Below the pieces are notes generated by a model. It had not been told where the DNA came from, did not search any database, and was given only the letters and a program-made list of their open reading frames with translations. A stretch of 24,008 bases of DNA. Origin: Geminocystis sp050753365 (GTDB lineage Bacteria; Cyanobacteriota; Cyanobacteriia; Cyanobacteriales; Cyanobacteriaceae). Made by a program: the position numbers and the translations under genes. The number at the start of each line of letters is the position of its first letter. Positions within the stretch are counted from its first letter, which is position 1. The stretch is from contig NZ_JBLZFY010000064.1 of assembly GCF_050753365.1 (NCBI RefSeq), forward strand, positions 1-24,008. Direction: 5' to 3'. Below are positions 7,624 to 17,400 of this stretch, one piece after another.

Positions 7624-7639
7624 GGGGGTTTTAGCCCCC
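7624..7639 (+). repeat. GGGGG/CCCCC hairpin before hybrid kinase
   Basis: GGGGG-TTTTAG-CCCCC forms a short GC stem, followed by AAAATTTT. It lies 224 bases... upstream of nothing else but the kinase start at 7697, so it could end desC transcription weakly or form part of the kinase leader. The lack of a clean T-run argues against a strong terminator. Because it lies in a structured, repeat-like stretch, the upstream GTG at 7616 is an unlikely start. Confidence 0.4.
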
Positions 7640-7696
7640 AAAATTTTGATAAAGCTAGTTAATTGGATAAATATCCATAAAATTAGTAACTATCTC

Positions 7697-9796
7697 ATGA
7701 TTGATATTTTTATGAAAAAAAAATTGCTTCGGGTTGAGCGTTTATTAAAAGGAGTGGCAGATGCGACAAATTATCTGTTAACGATGGCGGATTATTCTCA
7801 GGGTATTAATGAAGTATTGGCGACTCTCGGACAAGCTACAGAAGTCGATCGAATCTATATTTTTCATGTACATCCTCACCCCGAAAATCAACGCCCTGCC
7901 TGTAGTCAATTATGGGAATGGGTAGCCCAAGGAATTACCCCTCAAATAAATAACCCCGACTTACAAAATATTTTATTTGAAGATATGGTTCCTCGATGGT
8001 ATAACACTCTTAAAGTCGGCGGTGTAATCGAGGGGAATGTGGGAGATTTTCCTGAAGAGGAAAAAAATCAACTTGAATTCCAAGGGATTATTTCAATATT
8101 AATTGTACCAATTTTAATTAAAGATAATTTTTGGGGATTAGTCGGTTTTGATGACTGCCACCAAGAACAAAATTGGAAAGAAATCGAAATTTCGACTCTG
8201 AGGGCGATCGCAGGTAGTATTGGAGGAATTATCGCTAGACATGAAGCAGAACAGCAATTACAACTTCTCAATCAGGATTTAGAAAGAAGAATCCAAATTA
8301 GAACACAAGAACTAATTCTTGCCAAAGAAGAAGCCGATAAAGCCAATCAGGCAAAAAGTGAATTTTTAGCGAATATGAGTCATGAATTGCGCACTCCTTT
8401 AAACGGTATTCTAGGTTATGCCCAAATTCTTAATCGTTCACCTTTTATACCCGAAAAAGAGCGTAATGGTATCGATATTATCTATCAATGCGGTAATCAT
8501 TTATTAACTTTAATCAACGATATATTAGACTTAGCGAAAATAGAAGCCCAAAAATTCGAGTTAAATCCCACGGTTGTTCATCTTAGTTCGTTTTTAGAGG
8601 GCGTAGTTGATATGATCAAAGTGCGTTCTGATAAAAAGGGTATTGATTTCATCTATCATTATGATCCTAACCTTCCAGATGCGATCGTGACTGATGAAAA
8701 ACGCTTACGACAAATTTTAATTAATTTACTCACTAATGCCATTAAATTCACTGATGAGGGTAATGTTACTTTAAATGTCAAAGCTGAGGGTATATTCCCC
8801 ATTAAACTTGAACAATGTTCCATTTGTCAGCAACAGCTAGATTGCGATCGAGTTAAGTATAGTTTACAAAATAGTTACTATTGTCAAATTAAATTTGAGG
8901 TAGGAGATACGGGTATAGGTATCGCTGAAAAAGAATTACCACAAATATTTCAAGTCTTTGAACAAGTAGGGAAAGACAAAAATCGCTATACAGAAGGCAC
9001 AGGATTAGGATTAGCTATTACGCAAAAAATTGCTCATTTAATGGATAGCACTATCAAAGTAAAAAGTACCCTAGGAAAGGGGAGTGATTTTTGGTTTCGG
9101 CTTAATTGCCCCATTTCTCAAAGTTGGAAAGAAGAATTATTGTTCAAAGATGAGGCTCAAATTATCGGTTATGAAGAAGATACAGTTACTATTTTAGTAG
9201 TGGATGATCGTTGGGAAAACCGTTCAGTTTTGGTTAATTTACTCGAACCCCTCGGCTTTATCCTCAAAGAAGCAGAAAACGGGGAGGAAGCCTTCAACAT
9301 CCTTCAAAATAACAGCATTAATGTCATGATTACTGATATTATTATGCCAGTGATGAACGGTTATGATTTAATCAAAAAAGTCAAGAATGATTCCCAATTT
9401 CAAACATTAAAAATCATTGTTTCTTCGGCTTCAGTGTCCGATCGAGATCAACAAATCAGCCTTGAGATTGGGGGGGATGATTTTCTTCCTAAACCAGTGG
9501 ATGCTAATAAATTATTAGAGTCATTAACTAAACATTTACATCTTACTTGGCAGTATAAGGAGATTAACACATCATTAACCCCAACGGCAACGGAAATGAT
9601 TATTCCCCCTCAAGAGGATTTACAAAGCCTTTTAAGCATTACTCAAGATGGTTTAATCACAAAATTAGTCGAAACTGTGAAAACGATGAGCGATCGCAAT
9701 TCTAGTTATCTTCCCTTTGTCAATAAAGTGTTAAGTTTAGCTAAAAGTTTTGAAATCGAGGAAATAGAATCTTTTATTCAAGAATGGTTAAGGTGA
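7697..9796 (+). CDS. GAF-containing hybrid histidine kinase
   Basis: A 699-residue cytoplasmic sensor kinase with its own receiver. From the ATG at 7697: GAF domain (about 20-185), coiled coil (about 186-222), HisKA with the phospho-accepting H229 in SHELRTP, HATPase with N347 in LLTNAIKF, GDTGIGIA and GTGLGLA, then a receiver (about 498-612) with acidic pair DD, phospho-acceptor D547 in MITDIIMP and K599. The last 85 residues are unassigned. Four cysteines (C374, C377, C383, C396) sit in an insertion between the N and G1 boxes. The frame stays open to a GTG at 7616, but that stretch contains a hairpin and repeat sequence, so I prefer 7697; the ATG at 7712 is also possible. No output gene adjoins it. 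Confidence 0.88.
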   Translation: MIDIFMKKKLLRVERLLKGVADATNYLLTMADYSQGINEVLATLGQATEVDRIYIFHVHPHPENQRPACSQLWEWVAQGITPQINNPDLQNILFEDMVPRWYNTLKVGGVIEGNVGDFPEEEKNQLEFQGIISILIVPILIKDNFWGLVGFDDCHQEQNWKEIEISTLRAIAGSIGGIIARHEAEQQLQLLNQDLERRIQIRTQELILAKEEADKANQAKSEFLANMSHELRTPLNGILGYAQILNRSPFIPEKERNGIDIIYQCGNHLLTLINDILDLAKIEAQKFELNPTVVHLSSFLEGVVDMIKVRSDKKGIDFIYHYDPNLPDAIVTDEKRLRQILINLLTNAIKFTDEGNVTLNVKAEGIFPIKLEQCSICQQQLDCDRVKYSLQNSYYCQIKFEVGDTGIGIAEKELPQIFQVFEQVGKDKNRYTEGTGLGLAITQKIAHLMDSTIKVKSTLGKGSDFWFRLNCPISQSWKEELLFKDEAQIIGYEEDTVTILVVDDRWENRSVLVNLLEPLGFILKEAENGEEAFNILQNNSINVMITDIIMPVMNGYDLIKKVKNDSQFQTLKIIVSSASVSDRDQQISLEIGGDDFLPKPVDANKLLESLTKHLHLTWQYKEINTSLTPTATEMIIPPQEDLQSLLSITQDGLITKLVETVKTMSDRNSSYLPFVNKVLSLAKSFEIEEIESFIQEWLR

Positions 9797-9803
9797 CGTA
9801 TTT

Positions 9804-10046
9804 AGGGGATGCTGAAAAAGTATTTTGATGAAGAGAGGGAAAAGGGAAAAGGGAAAAGGGAAGAGTGAATAAATGACAAAATCAAGGTTTTGAGGCTTTG
9901 TATTGGCGTATAATTACAAAGTTGTTTTAAATAAAATTTAGTAAAAAATGCTCATTTTTTGAGTAAAAATTGCGAAAACCGCGCACTTTTTGGTTAATGT
10001 ATTATGCCTAAATCTGTAATTTTAATAGTCTTCTGAGTTATTTAGC
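9804..10046. mobile_element. MITE-like sequence with degenerate inverted ends
   Basis: The left end AGGGGATGCTGAAAAAGT (9804-9821) and the complement of the right end, AGGGTTTGCTAAATAACT (10029-10046), agree at most positions and face each other about 240 bases apart. The interior has no convincing ORF. A GGGAAAA heptamer tract lies just inside the left end. This fits a decayed miniature inverted-repeat element between the kinase and frmA genes. No target-site duplication could be fixed. Confidence 0.35.
9837..9864 (+). repeat. Heptamer tandem repeat (GGGAAAA)n
   Basis: Three perfect GGGAAAA units (9837-9857) are followed by GGGAAGA, 16 bases after the TGCTGAAAAAGT core at 9809-9820. It lies in the spacer after the hybrid kinase stop. 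Confidence 0.9.
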
Positions 10047-10066
10047 AAACCCTATTTAACTTATAT
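10029..10066 (-). repeat. Dispersed TGCTGAAAAAGT-type repeat, copy C
   Basis: Matches the copy at 681-718 at 33 of 38 positions, in the same orientation and again shortly upstream of a plus-strand gene (65 bases before the frmA ATG). Unlike the other copies it has no heptamer tract beside it. Confidence 0.7.
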
Positions 10067-10130
10067 TTTTTTCTATTTTAAAATAATCAAAGCTATAGTA
10101 TCCTTATTTTATTCTTTTTTATAGCCCAAT

Positions 10131-11240
10131 ATGAAAGTAAAAGCCGCCGTTGCCTTAGAAGCAGGAAAACCCCTCTCGATCGAAACCATTGATTTACAAC
10201 CACCCCAAGCGGGGGAAGTCTTAGTCGAAATCAAAGCCACTGGAATTTGTCATACCGATGCCTATACTTTATCAGGAAAAGACCCCGAAGGTTTATTTCC
10301 TAGTATTTTAGGTCACGAAGGGTCTGGAGTGGTGGTAGAAGTAGGTAAGGGTGTAAAAAGCCTCAAAGTGGGAGATCATGTCATACCCTTATATGTGCCA
10401 GAATGTCGAGAGTGTGAATACTGTCTCAGTTTCAAAACCAATCTTTGTCAAGCCATCAGAGTTACTCAGGGTAAAGGGTTAATGCCCGATGGTAGTAGTC
10501 GTTTTTCCCTTGATGGTAAACCTTTATTTCATTATATGGGAACTTCCACTTTCGCTAATTATACCGTTGTGCCTGAAATTGCTTTAGCAAAAATTCGCCC
10601 TGATGTACCCTTTGACAAGGTTTGTTATATCGGTTGTGGTGTCACTACGGGAATAGGTGCTGTAATTAATACCGCTAAGGTGGAAGCAGGGGCAAATGTG
10701 ATTGTGTTTGGCTTAGGCGGTATCGGTTTAAATGTTATCCAAGCCTGTCGCATGGTGGGTGCAGATATGATTATCGGTGTGGATATTAATCCTAGCAAAC
10801 GATCGATCGGTGAAAAGTTTGGCATGACACATTTTGTTAATCCCCAAGAAGTAGAAGGGGATTTAGTACCCTATTTAGTGGATTTAACGAAAGGAGGAGC
10901 AGATTACACTTTTGAATGTATTGGAAATACTAAAGTTATGCGTCAAGCCTTAGAATCTTGTCATAAAGGTTGGGGAGTTTCCACCATTATCGGTGTGGCA
11001 GGAGCAGGGGAAGAAATCAGTACAAGACCTTTCCAATTAGTTACAGGTAGAGTTTGGAAGGGCAGTGCCTTTGGAGGGGCAAGAGGTAGAACTGATGTAC
11101 CAAAAATTGTGGATTGGTACAAAGAAGGTAAGATCAATATTGATGATTTAATAACCCATGTGATGCCCTTAGAAGAAATTAACACCGCTTTTGATTTAAT
11201 GCACAAGGGAGAATCTATCCGCAGTGTGGTGACATTTTGA
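10131..11240 (+). CDS. frmA: S-(hydroxymethyl)glutathione dehydrogenase, class III ADH
   Basis: A 369-residue zinc-dependent dehydrogenase that oxidises S-hydroxymethylglutathione (formaldehyde plus glutathione) with NAD and can also reduce S-nitrosoglutathione. Catalytic zinc ligands C40, H62 and C169 are present, as is the structural zinc loop C92-C95-C98-C106. The NAD-binding GLGGIG motif is at 194-199. The motifs GICHTDAYTLSGKDPEGLFP, IGCGVTTGIGA and SAFGGARGR are typical of class III enzymes rather than ethanol-type ADH, and length is as expected. It is cytoplasmic. It lies alone on the plus strand, 334 bases after the hybrid kinase. The symbols adhC and adhI are used for the same protein in other species. 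Confidence 0.95.
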   Translation: MKVKAAVALEAGKPLSIETIDLQPPQAGEVLVEIKATGICHTDAYTLSGKDPEGLFPSILGHEGSGVVVEVGKGVKSLKVGDHVIPLYVPECRECEYCLSFKTNLCQAIRVTQGKGLMPDGSSRFSLDGKPLFHYMGTSTFANYTVVPEIALAKIRPDVPFDKVCYIGCGVTTGIGAVINTAKVEAGANVIVFGLGGIGLNVIQACRMVGADMIIGVDINPSKRSIGEKFGMTHFVNPQEVEGDLVPYLVDLTKGGADYTFECIGNTKVMRQALESCHKGWGVSTIIGVAGAGEEISTRPFQLVTGRVWKGSAFGGARGRTDVPKIVDWYKEGKINIDDLITHVMPLEEINTAFDLMHKGESIRSVVTF

Positions 11241-11252
11241 CAATGTTTAAGC

Positions 11253-11281
11253 AGGAGTTGCTGAAAAAGTCTTTTGATAAA
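11253..11281 (+). repeat. Dispersed TGCTGAAAAAGT repeat, copy D
   Basis: AGGAGTTGCTGAAAAAGTC then TTTTGAT, shared with 9804-9828 (TGCTGAAAAAGTATTTTGAT). It begins 13 bases after the frmA stop and is followed at once by imperfect heptamers (AGGTAAT, GGAATAA) over 11282-11325. Confidence 0.75.
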
Positions 11282-11325
11282 GGTAGGTAATAGGTAATAA
11301 GTGAGTAAGGAATAAGGAATAAGAA
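11282..11325 (+). repeat. Degenerate heptamer tract (AGGTAAT / GGAATAA)
   Basis: Successive seven-base units AGGTAGG, TAATAGG, TAATAAG, then GGAATAA twice, follow copy D of the dispersed repeat. The same order, core then heptamers, occurs at 9809-9864 and, inverted, at 613-700. Confidence 0.6.
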
Positions 11326-11374
11326 GTAAAATTGCATTTTATTAGTTCAATTTTCATAAAAAATATCAAGATTT

Positions 11375-11463
11375 TTAATAGACATATCCATTAATTGCCA
11401 AAACAAGGGTTGAAACCCTTACTACAAACCAATAAAAAATCTTTTCTGGAGATGTCTAATTAA
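11375..11463. repeat. Short inverted-repeat element with inner hairpin
   Basis: Left end TTAATAGACATATCCA (11375-11390) and the complement of the right end, TTAATTAGACATCTCCA (11447-11463), match apart from one base change and one indel. The centre holds a perfect AAGGGTT-GA-AACCCTT hairpin. At 89 bases with no ORF, it looks like a small non-autonomous element or a structured RNA or terminator between frmA and the convergent giant kinase gene. Confidence 0.5.
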
Positions 11464-11470
11464 CAAATTT

Positions 11471-11494
11471 TCCCTAATTCCCTAATTCCCTAAT
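11471..11494 (-). repeat. Octamer repeat (TCCCTAAT)3 spanning kinase stop codon
   Basis: Three perfect copies of TCCCTAAT. The stop codon of the giant kinase (11482-11484) and its last residues (GLGN) are written inside the repeat. Confidence 0.9.
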
Positions 11495-14400
11495 CCCCTC
11501 GTTAACAATTCTTGAATTTTAGCGACTAATTCTTTGAGTTTCAATGGCTTCGTTAAATATTCATTAGCACCTATTTGTAAACATTTTTCTCGATCGTTTT
11601 CCATAGCTAGGGCAGTTAGAGCAATAATAGGTATATCAACACATTCGGGATTTTGGCGTATCCTTTCAATGGCTTCTAAACCACTCATTTTGGGCATTTG
11701 AATATCCATTAAAATTATATCTGGTTTTTCCGATCGAGCTAGAACGATGGCATCTTCTCCATTTTCGGCGAGAATTAAACGATAACCTTTAGCTTTTAAA
11801 TAACTGGAAATAGTACTAATATTCGCCTCGTTATCCTCTACCAGTAAAATTAAGGCTTCTTTAATGGGAGTTTGAGCTATATTCGCTGGTGTTGTTTCTT
11901 GGTTATTATCTGTTGATGGAATGGAAACAGAAGGGGTATAAGGTAAAGCAATAGTAAAACAACTTCCTACCCCTAGTTTGCTACTGAGAATCATATATCC
12001 TCCATGTAATTCAACAATTTTTTTAACTAAAGCTAACCCTAAGCCCGTGCCTGAATATTGACGATTTAAAGCAGTATCGACTTGCACAAAAGGCTCGAAT
12101 AAAGTGTTAATTTTATTGGGGGGGATACCAATACCCGTATCGATAATGGAAATATAAATATAGTTGTGAGTGATATTTTCTGGATTTTCAAAAATTTGGG
12201 TAACAAAATTAGTTTTTTCAGGAGGAGGATTATTGTTAACTTTAATGGTGATATTGCCTCCTTCTGTGGTGAATTTAACCGCATTGTTGAGCAAATTAAT
12301 TAATACTTGTCGGATTCTTCTTTCATCTATCGTCAGACAAGGTATATTGGACGGAAGCTCGGTTTTTAGTTGTATTCTCTTTTTCAAAGCTAGTTGTTTA
12401 ACAAAGGTTAAACTAGATTCACAAAGACTATTTAATGAGACAGTATCTAACTGTAACTCTAGGTGTTCGGCTTCAATTTTGGCTAAATCGAGAATATCGT
12501 TGATTAATTCTAGTAAATGTGTTCCACTACGATCGATCGTTTTTAAGGCTTTCAGTTGTCTTTCGTTAATGTCACCAAATACCTCTTCGCATAAGCCTTC
12601 TGTCATCCCTAAAATGGCGTTAAGAGGTGTGCGCAATTCGTGGCTCATATTTGCCAAAAATTCGTCTTTGAGGCGATTAGCTCGGATTAAGTCTTGATTA
12701 CTTTGGAATAATTGCTCTTCCGTTAATTTCTTCCGTCGATCGAGACGATAACCTTCGATTAAAATACTACAAGTCATCAAAAACGGTTGTAGATATTCGA
12801 TCATAGATTGATCATAACCGCCGGGGGCGTTAGCAATACCGACAATACCGATTAAATTATCGCCACTGAAGAAAGGTAAGCCCAAAAAGGCATTTAAGGG
12901 AGGATGTCCGTCGGGAATACCACCACGGCGAGGATCGGTGCTAGGATTATTGGCAATGACTGCTTTTCCTGTCATAATCACCGCCCCAAACAGGGTATTC
13001 ATATTGGTAAACTGCATACCTTTCTCATAATTTTCCTCGTACAATTTCTGGGTTTCTTCATTCCAAGCAATATTGGTGACGCTATGAGTTTGTAAATAAG
13101 GCACTCCCTTAATTTTTAAGAAGTTTTCTTCCATCACGGCACTACCGTCTTTTCTAAATAACACTTCACCGATAAAACCATATTCACTATCGGTTAATTC
13201 TAATAAGTCAGTAAGTAGTTGTTCAAAAATAGTTAAGCGATTCTCGGCGGTGATAAACTGAGATTCTGCCCGACTCATCGTAGAAAGTAAGTCATTATTT
13301 CTTTGAATGGTATTAATTAAAGCAGATTTTTCCCGTTCATATTCTTTTCTTTCGGTGATGTCTTGACAAATACATATCAGTAAACCATCTTTTGCTATGG
13401 TTAAAGATAAACCTTCTTCAAAAGTTGAGCCATCTTTTCTTTTTGCTTTTATTTCTCCATACCAAGAAGCCCCCTCTGTCATCAATTGAGGTAAAACCTC
13501 CCGTTCAACAATGTCTATTTCTTCGGGATAATAGAGGATACGCCAGTCTTTGCCAATTAATTCCCCTTGCTCATAACCGAACATTTCATGGTGAGATTTA
13601 TTGGTATAAAGAAAATTGTCTCCTTGTAAAACAGCAATACCGTTAAGGGCGGCTTCCATGGCGGCTAGTTGTCGATTAATGTGTTCTTCATTTTTTCTTC
13701 TTTCGGTGATGTCTCTAGCGGCGGCATAGATGTAATTATCTGTGGGAGCGCTACGCCATTCTAACCATCGATAACTACCATCAGCACAACGGTAACGATT
13801 GATAAAGGAAGAAACTCCTTGCCCTAGTTTCATGTGATTAATGGCTTCTAAGGTAGCTGGTAAATCGTCAGGGTGAACATAGTCTAAAAATCTTGAGCCT
13901 TCTAGTTGGTTAAGGGGATAACCTAAAACTTTTTCCCATTCGGTGTTAACTCTTAAAAAATAACCTTCCACGTTAGCAATACAGAGTAAGTCAATGGCGA
14001 GGGAGAAAAATCGATCGAGCTCCTTGGTTTTGTTCTTTAATAGTAATTGGGCTTGTTTGCGTTCATTAATATTTGCCACATAACCGACAATTTCCGTAGG
14101 ATTACCGTCCGCATCACGCCACAGCATCATCTCATCTTGTAACCAAATATATTTATTATCCCCTGTCAAAAAGCGGTATTCAGTACGACAATGGTTACTG
14201 GTAAAAAGTTCTTCTACTATTTCTTTTCTGACAATTTCATAATCTTCGGGATGGATAAACTCACTCCATTTATACAAATGGGATAAAAAGTCGGCTGAGT
14301 CATAGTTGACAATGGTTTTTACATTTTGACTAATAAATTTGAGAGGATTGTTAAGGAGATTAGCTTCACAACTATAAATGATTGCAGGGCTAGATGATAA

Positions 14401-17400
14401 TACAAATTCTAACCGTTCTTTTAAGACTATATTTTCTTTTTCTTTGGCTTTTCTTTCCGTAATGTCTTGAATAACTCCAAGAACAAATGTAATATTACTA
14501 TTAGCATCCTTATTGAGAATAGATGTGGAAATTGTCACCGTGCGCTTAGTGCCATGTTTAGTGTAAATTTCCCATTCTTCAGCCACCATATTATCTCCTT
14601 GACGCATTCTTTGCATTCTGGCTATGGCTTGAGCCTGAATTTCCGGATTTGGATATAAACTTTGATACCATCCTAATTGGTTGATTTCTTCAAGGGTATA
14701 ACCCGTAATTATCTCCATTTTGGGATTCCACAAGGTAAAACGGACAAAAGGATGTTCATTAATGTCGTAACAAACACATAAACCGTCTCCCATTTGTTCG
14801 AGAATTTGTTGTCTGAAGGCATTTTCTTTTTGGATTCTGATTTCTCCCAGTTTTCGGGCAGTAATATCAAAGCGAATGGCTAAATATTGAAATGGTTTAC
14901 CTTGTTGATCTAAAAAGGGTACGATCGTACTTTCTACCCAGTAAAAATGACCTGATTTATTGCGATTACAAATTTCTCCTCGCCAAATTTCCCCTTTGTT
15001 GATGGTTTCCCAAAGATTTTTAAAGAAACTGCGAGAATGATAACCAGAGTTAATTATCTTATGGGTATTGCCGATTAATTCTTGTTTACTATAACCTGAA
15101 ACTTTGATAAATCGATCGTTTCCGTAAGTAATAACTCCATTAGCATCAGTCATAACGACAATGGCGGATTGATCTAACCCTTGTTTAAAGGCGGATAATT
15201 CTTGTAATAATTTTTGTTTTTCTATTTCATTCCGTCTTTTCTGAGTAACATCATAAAAAATACCCACTAAACCAACAATTTCCCCTTGATTATTTTTGAG
15301 GGGGGTTTTATTGGTTTCTGCCCACATCACCTCGCCATTAGGTAAAGTAAAAGTTTGTTCTATGGATAGTTTAGGTTGTCCAGAAGTGATGACTTCGAGA
15401 TCATCCTGATGACATTTAGCTAATTCTTCCGCAGTAAAAGAGAAATTGATTTCACTGGGATTACTAATATCAATGGTATCGGAAATATTCATTAAACGAG
15501 CTAGGGTACGATTACAACCGAGAAGATTAGATTCTCGATCTTTCCACACCACACATACGGGTAAAGTATCTAAAAGGGTTTGTAAAAAATGTTGGGATTG
15601 TTCTAATTTACGTTCTGTGTCTTTACGATCGCTTATATCCATAATCACACAAACAGATGTATCATCTTCTATCATTAACGCCACCCCAATTAAAACTGAA
15701 ACTAAATGCCCGTCTTTATGATAATAGGCTTTTTCCCAAGGTTCGATCGTACGATGAATTTTCAGATATTCGATCACTGATATGTCTGTGTGATGATATT
15801 CAGGAGGTGTCATGGTTGCCCAATTAAGCATTCCAGATTCTAATTCCGCTCTGGTGTAGCCCAACATCTCCAAAAATCGATCGTTGGCTTCCGTAATTTT
15901 GCCTGTAAAATCGGTAAACATAAAACCGACAACGTTAGACTCAAAAATACGGCGAAAACGTAATTCACTATCTCTTAAGGCTTTTTCCGCTTGTTGACGA
16001 TAGATTCTGGCTTCTTCTTCTTTAGTAATATCTTTACCAATACCTAAAAAACCAATAATTTCTTCTTCTTCATTTTTTAAAGGATTAATCACCATCAAGA
16101 TGGGAAAACGAGTTCCATCTTTTCTAATATTGTTAATGGTAAATTCATTCACCATACCTAACCGTGATTTGATGATAAAAGCGGTAATATCTTGGGGAAT
16201 TTCCTGCCCTAACTCTTGAGATAATTGCACAGCAAGGGCTTGGACTTCTTGTAAATCCACAAATAGTAAAGGAGTCGCTTTTCCGACAACTTCTTCGGCG
16301 CAATAACCCAACATTTTTTCCGCCCCAAGGTTAAAAGTTTGAATATAACCATTACAGTCAGTGGAAATAATGGAATAGTCGGTACTATCAAGAATCATTG
16401 TTTGTAGATGATTGATTCTCCATAGTTCATGGGTACGCTGGGCTACTTTAATTTCTAATTCATGATTTAATTGTGCTAGTTTTAATTCAGCTTGTTTTAA
16501 TTTGGTTATATCTTGAACTGTACCCCTAGAAATAAAAGGCGCACCATTATCATCGTACTCTGTTTCACATTGTTCTTGTACATATTTTATCGTACCATCA
16601 GGAGTAATTATGCGATGACAAACGTTATATTCTGTCTGATTCTTGATATGATCATTATAGTTTTCATTGATAAAGGCTCGATCGTCAGGGTGTACCAAAT
16701 CTAAAAATCGATCGTAAGATACTGTAAACTCAGAAGGGTTCACTCCACAGATAGAATAACACTGTTTTGACCAATAAAGAGTATCTTTCGGGTGATTATA
16801 TTCCCAATGTCCTAATTTTGCTATTCTTTGCGCTTCTTTCAAGCGGAAGGTAGTTATTTCTATTTGTTGCTGAGATTTAATTAATTCTATCTCGTTTAAT
16901 TTACCCTCTGTTATATCTTCGGCAATACCACAAACTCTCTTACTGTTGACACTTGAACTTTTTACGGGAAAATTGCGATCCAAAATCCAGCGAATTTCAC
17001 CATCTGGGCGAACAATACGATATTCTATGGTAGTTTGTTCTCCTAATTTTTGACTTTCATAGGCTTGAGCCACAAGGTTTTGATCTTCGGGATGAACACT
17101 TTCTATGTACGATCGAGCATTCTCATATAAACTCTGACAGGATTTTCCCCAAATATTTTCATAAGTTGGACTAATATACAGTATTTGCACTTTTTCTAAG
17201 TCTGTTAAGTAAAAAACTTGATCAATATTTTCGGCTAACTGACGAAAACGACTTTCACTCTCTTTAAGAGATTCTTCGGCTTTTTGTCTTTCTTCTAACT
17301 CATTTTCTAGTTTGTGATAGTTGATAGATTGTTGAATGGCGATAGCTAAATTGATGGCTATTTCTTGAAACAGAGTAATATCTTCCTCCTGCCATTGTCG

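Noticed and set aside
7616..7696. GTG start at 7616 for the hybrid kinase
   Set aside because: The added 27 residues are encoded by a hairpin and repeat-like stretch and have no domain; the ATG at 7697 is more likely, though neither has a good ribosome binding site.
10625..11206. Two minus-strand frames inside frmA
   Set aside because: Antisense shadows of a clear class III alcohol dehydrogenase.
12170..12697. 175-codon open frame antisense to the giant kinase
   Set aside because: It lies opposite the conserved HisKA/HATPase region and its protein has no recognisable motif or start signal; it is a shadow of the kinase coding strand.
13392..13646. Other short frames inside the giant kinase gene (also at 12066, 12904, 14467, 15446, 16209, 16513, 17488)
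   Set aside because: All fall in the PAS, CBS or kinase coding sequence in other frames, with compositions typical of shadow ORFs.
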